A DNA stretch of 34,067 nucleotides from Sphingomonadaceae bacterium (GTDB lineage Bacteria; Pseudomonadota; Alphaproteobacteria; Sphingomonadales; Sphingomonadaceae). The notes under the pieces are model-generated. The model was not told the DNA's origin and made no database searches. It saw only the letters and a list, made by a program, of their open reading frames with translations. Below, in pieces: positions 32,228 to 34,067 of this stretch. The position numbers and the translations under genes are program-made. The DNA is taken from the NCBI GenBank assembly GCA_016462305.1, contig JAEMTM010000004.1:1-34067 (forward strand). The letters are read 5' to 3'. Numbering within the stretch: the stretch's first letter is position 1; the number at the start of each line of letters is the position of its first letter.

Positions 32228-32927
32228 AGCTCGAAACGCGTATGCCACCCCGCAAACGCTTAATCCGGCGCAACTGGTTGAGGCGCATAGCGGCTTGGTG
32301 CGCCGGATCGCGTGGCATGTGCACAGCCGCATGTCGTCGGCGATTGAGGTGGAGGATTTGATCCAGATCGGCCTCGTCGCGTTGGTTGAGGCGGCGCAGA
32401 ATTTTGAGGACCGGGGCATTTCCTTTGCACCCTATGCGGCAACGCGCATTCGCGGCAACATGGTCGATGCGTTGCGCCGTGATGCGCGCATGGGCCGGGC
32501 GGGCATGGCCAACCGTCGTTACCTGGCGGGAATCCGTGCGCGGTTAGAACAAGAAAATATGCGCCCGCCAAATGATGCCGAAATGGCTGAGGCGGCGGGG
32601 CTTGATCCTGCGGCCTATCACGTCATGGTCGCGTCAACGCAGCCTGTGGGGCAGGAATCGATTGAAGACAGCTATTCGGACCATGACATGTGGTTTGCCG
32701 ATATGTCAGAAACGGCGGACACAATGCTGGAAAAGGCGCAATTGCGTGCGGCGTTGGTGGAAAATCTGTCGAAACTGTCCGAGCGTGAGGCGCTTATTCT
32801 CCAGCTATATTTTGTCGAGGAATTGAACCTTGATGAAATCGGCGAAACCTTGGGCGTCGGTGCGGCGCGGGTGTGCCAGATTAAGAAAGCGGCGCTCGAC
32901 AAGATGAAGATGATGATGGCGGATTAA
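32217..32927 (+). CDS. fliA: Flagellar sigma factor FliA (sigma-28)
   Basis: 236 residues from the ATG at 32217 (GGAG 6 nt upstream, inside flhA); the track's 31980 start lies within flhA. Region 2 includes LVRRIAWHVHSRM, EVEDLIQIGLVALVEAAQNFEDRGISFAPYAATRIRGNMVDALRR; region 3 ARLEQENMRPPNDAEMAEAAGLD; region 4 LSEREALILQLYFVEELNLDEIGETLGVGAARVCQIKKAAL. These place it with FliA. It directs late flagellar genes and is held by FlgM, encoded 3.3 kb upstream. Being last in a sigma-54 operon fits a class II position. It converges with the isomerase gene with a 7-nt gap. Confidence 0.95.
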   Translation: MLIEARNAYATPQTLNPAQLVEAHSGLVRRIAWHVHSRMSSAIEVEDLIQIGLVALVEAAQNFEDRGISFAPYAATRIRGNMVDALRRDARMGRAGMANRRYLAGIRARLEQENMRPPNDAEMAEAAGLDPAAYHVMVASTQPVGQESIEDSYSDHDMWFADMSETADTMLEKAQLRAALVENLSKLSEREALILQLYFVEELNLDEIGETLGVGAARVCQIKKAALDKMKMMMAD

Positions 32928-32934
32928 GCGCCTT

Positions 32935-33876
32935 TCATTTTGCCTTGCGCCGGATTGGTACCGGAATATTGCAAATATCCGCGCCGCCCGCTGGCACATT
33001 GAAAAACGGGTCACGCCGGTTTGCGCGTGCATCGGCATAAGCCGCAAAACTTGCGCTGTCGGTGTTCAGATATTCAAATGCGGGCACGTCCTTCACGTCA
33101 GTGCCAAGCCGCACCGACAGGATCGGCACGCGCTCCCCTTCCGTCTCGTAAAAGCCAAGTGCGCCGGTGCCGCGCGGCAGGCTCGACATATGTTCAATGC
33201 CCTCAATCACGCGGCCAACAAGCGCGATGTTACGGTCAAGGTGGCGCGGCGCGTGGCCGATGACGGCGTAGAGTTCGGCACCGCTGCCCGTGTCGGGGGA
33301 CAGATTGCGGCCAACGCCGACCATGCTGTAGCAGTGGATTGGCCAATTGCTTGCGGTATCGGGAGTAGCAACGCCAGCGACGGGAAATCCTTGATGAAAG
33401 CTGGTCCACCGAATGATGTTATTTGGCGGAACAAAAATCGGATCGAGCGAATGCGGACGCGTAAGTGCCTCTGGAAAGATATATTCACTCTCCGGCACCA
33501 CCGCCAACCCCTCGGGCAAAGCCTTCTTCTCGGTCGCGTCGCCCCATTGCACGACATAATTGTCTTGCACGCGGTTGATGCTTGTGCCGTCCCAAAATTT
33601 CGCCGCCGCCAGCTTGCGGATATTGCCGACCCAGCCTTGGCTGAAGCGTTTAGGGATTAACTGGATGACCACGCGGCGCGGCCTGCCTTTCGAATCGGGC
33701 GCAAGGTCCATGATCATCAGGTCAGACGATTCAATCGCGACCCATTCGTCCGCCTGGGCCGCAGCGACAATTTCCGACGGCGCGGGATAAGTCTTGGCCT
33801 CCTGCGCCAAAAGCGGGAGTGACGCGCATAAAGCGGCGATGGCGACCAAAGGCAGAATTCTTTTCATCGGATGCAT
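32935..33876 (-). CDS. Periplasmic cyclophilin-type peptidyl-prolyl isomerase
   Basis: 313 residues (an alternative ATG at 33867 gives 310). A signal peptide ([23 protein letters not shown]) is followed by a divergent cyclophilin domain: [45 protein letters not shown], and [40 protein letters not shown] near the end of the fold. The active-site FQ-M and Trp of human cyclophilin are not obvious, so activity is uncertain. It is larger than a minimal cyclophilin, with a N-terminal extension and a C-terminal tail. It probably assists envelope protein folding. It is divergent from the tRNA-Ser gene. Confidence 0.88.
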   Translation of the reverse strand: MHPMKRILPLVAIAALCASLPLLAQEAKTYPAPSEIVAAAQADEWVAIESSDLMIMDLAPDSKGRPRRVVIQLIPKRFSQGWVGNIRKLAAAKFWDGTSINRVQDNYVVQWGDATEKKALPEGLAVVPESEYIFPEALTRPHSLDPIFVPPNNIIRWTSFHQGFPVAGVATPDTASNWPIHCYSMVGVGRNLSPDTGSGAELYAVIGHAPRHLDRNIALVGRVIEGIEHMSSLPRGTGALGFYETEGERVPILSVRLGTDVKDVPAFEYLNTDSASFAAYADARANRRDPFFNVPAGGADICNIPVPIRRKAK

Positions 33877-33946
33877 TATGGCAAATCACTGTGCCTTGCG
33901 AAAGCGTAAAGGAGCGGCTAGGGGCGAGCGTCCCCAAGGGGAATGC

Positions 33947-34036
33947 GGAGACGTGGCCGAGTGGTCGAAGGCGCACGCCTGGAAAGTGTGTATAGGGGTG
34001 ACTCTATCGTGGGTTCGAATCCCACCGTCTCCGCCA
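33947..34036 (+). tRNA. tRNA-Ser (GGA anticodon)
   Basis: 90 nt including encoded CCA. Acceptor GGAGACG/CGTCTCC, discriminator G, D arm GCC..GGC, anticodon stem CACGC/GTGTG with loop CTGGAAA (anticodon GGA at 33981-33983), a long variable arm as in class II tRNAs, and T arm GTGGG TTCGAAT CCCAC. It reads UCC and UCU codons. Confidence 0.97.
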
Positions 34037-34067
34037 GTTTTTCAATACTGGCACGCCAGCGCGACAG

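Noticed and set aside
33896-33924. TTGCGA - 17 nt - TAGGGG as the tRNA-Ser promoter
   Set aside because: The -35 and spacing are plausible but the -10 is a poor match, so it is not claimed.

Overview
The window reads as a chromosomal segment of an alphaproteobacterium of the order Sphingomonadales. The grounds are a NepR/EcfG/PhyR general stress response locus, an alphaproteobacterial MIC60-like gene behind hemCD, a CYP153-type P450, and several small families (DUF3422, DUF2093) typical of this class. The genus cannot be fixed from sequence alone. There are no phages, IS elements or CRISPR arrays, and no gene-free stretch exceeds 300 bases.

Left part (1-7.4 kb). A DUF3422 membrane protein, cut by the window edge, and a lipoprotein cytochrome c are followed by a compact stress-response island. 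It holds a small Pro/Asp-rich protein, a one-TM basic protein, a GlsB/YeaQ-type membrane protein with a lipoprotein behind it, a HisKA_2-type sensor kinase/phosphatase, ecfG, nepR and, divergently, phyR. Several of these genes have readable EcfG-type promoters (GGAAC, 16-17 nt, CGTT-like). Directly after phyR lies a candidate EcfG-driven small RNA with an exposed C7 loop and a strong intrinsic terminator. It resembles Caulobacter GsrN in size, position and architecture and is the most interesting item in the window.

Middle part (7.4-25.5 kb). This is mostly housekeeping: M23 peptidase, DUF2093 protein, xseA and purD with overlapping divergent start codons, a membrane-anchored helix-hairpin-helix protein with a Lys/Ala repeat linker, a SCO1 / UPF0260 / YgjP-peptidase run, a secreted ankyrin protein, a lipoprotein MsrB, a CYP153-like P450, an ABC-2 exporter pair, queG, an EI24-family membrane protein with a lipoprotein, a PfkB-family sugar/nucleoside kinase, a polysaccharide flippase, and gpsA-tsaD.

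Right part (25.5-34 kb). hemC-hemD-MIC60-like form a translationally coupled operon. A flagellar block follows: flgA, flgM, flgN-like, then lytic transglycosylase-flhA-fliA. Its regulatory hierarchy can be read directly. Two sigma-54 promoters lie in front of flgA and of the transglycosylase-flhA-fliA operon, and a sigma-28 promoter lies in front of flgM. The window ends with a cyclophilin-type isomerase and a tRNA-Ser(GGA) gene.

A dispersed repeat with the core TTAAGTGGTCCTGACCC occurs at 2.1 kb and 28.1 kb. A related perfect palindrome lies at 28.6 kb, so flgA is bracketed by a 13-bp inverted pair.
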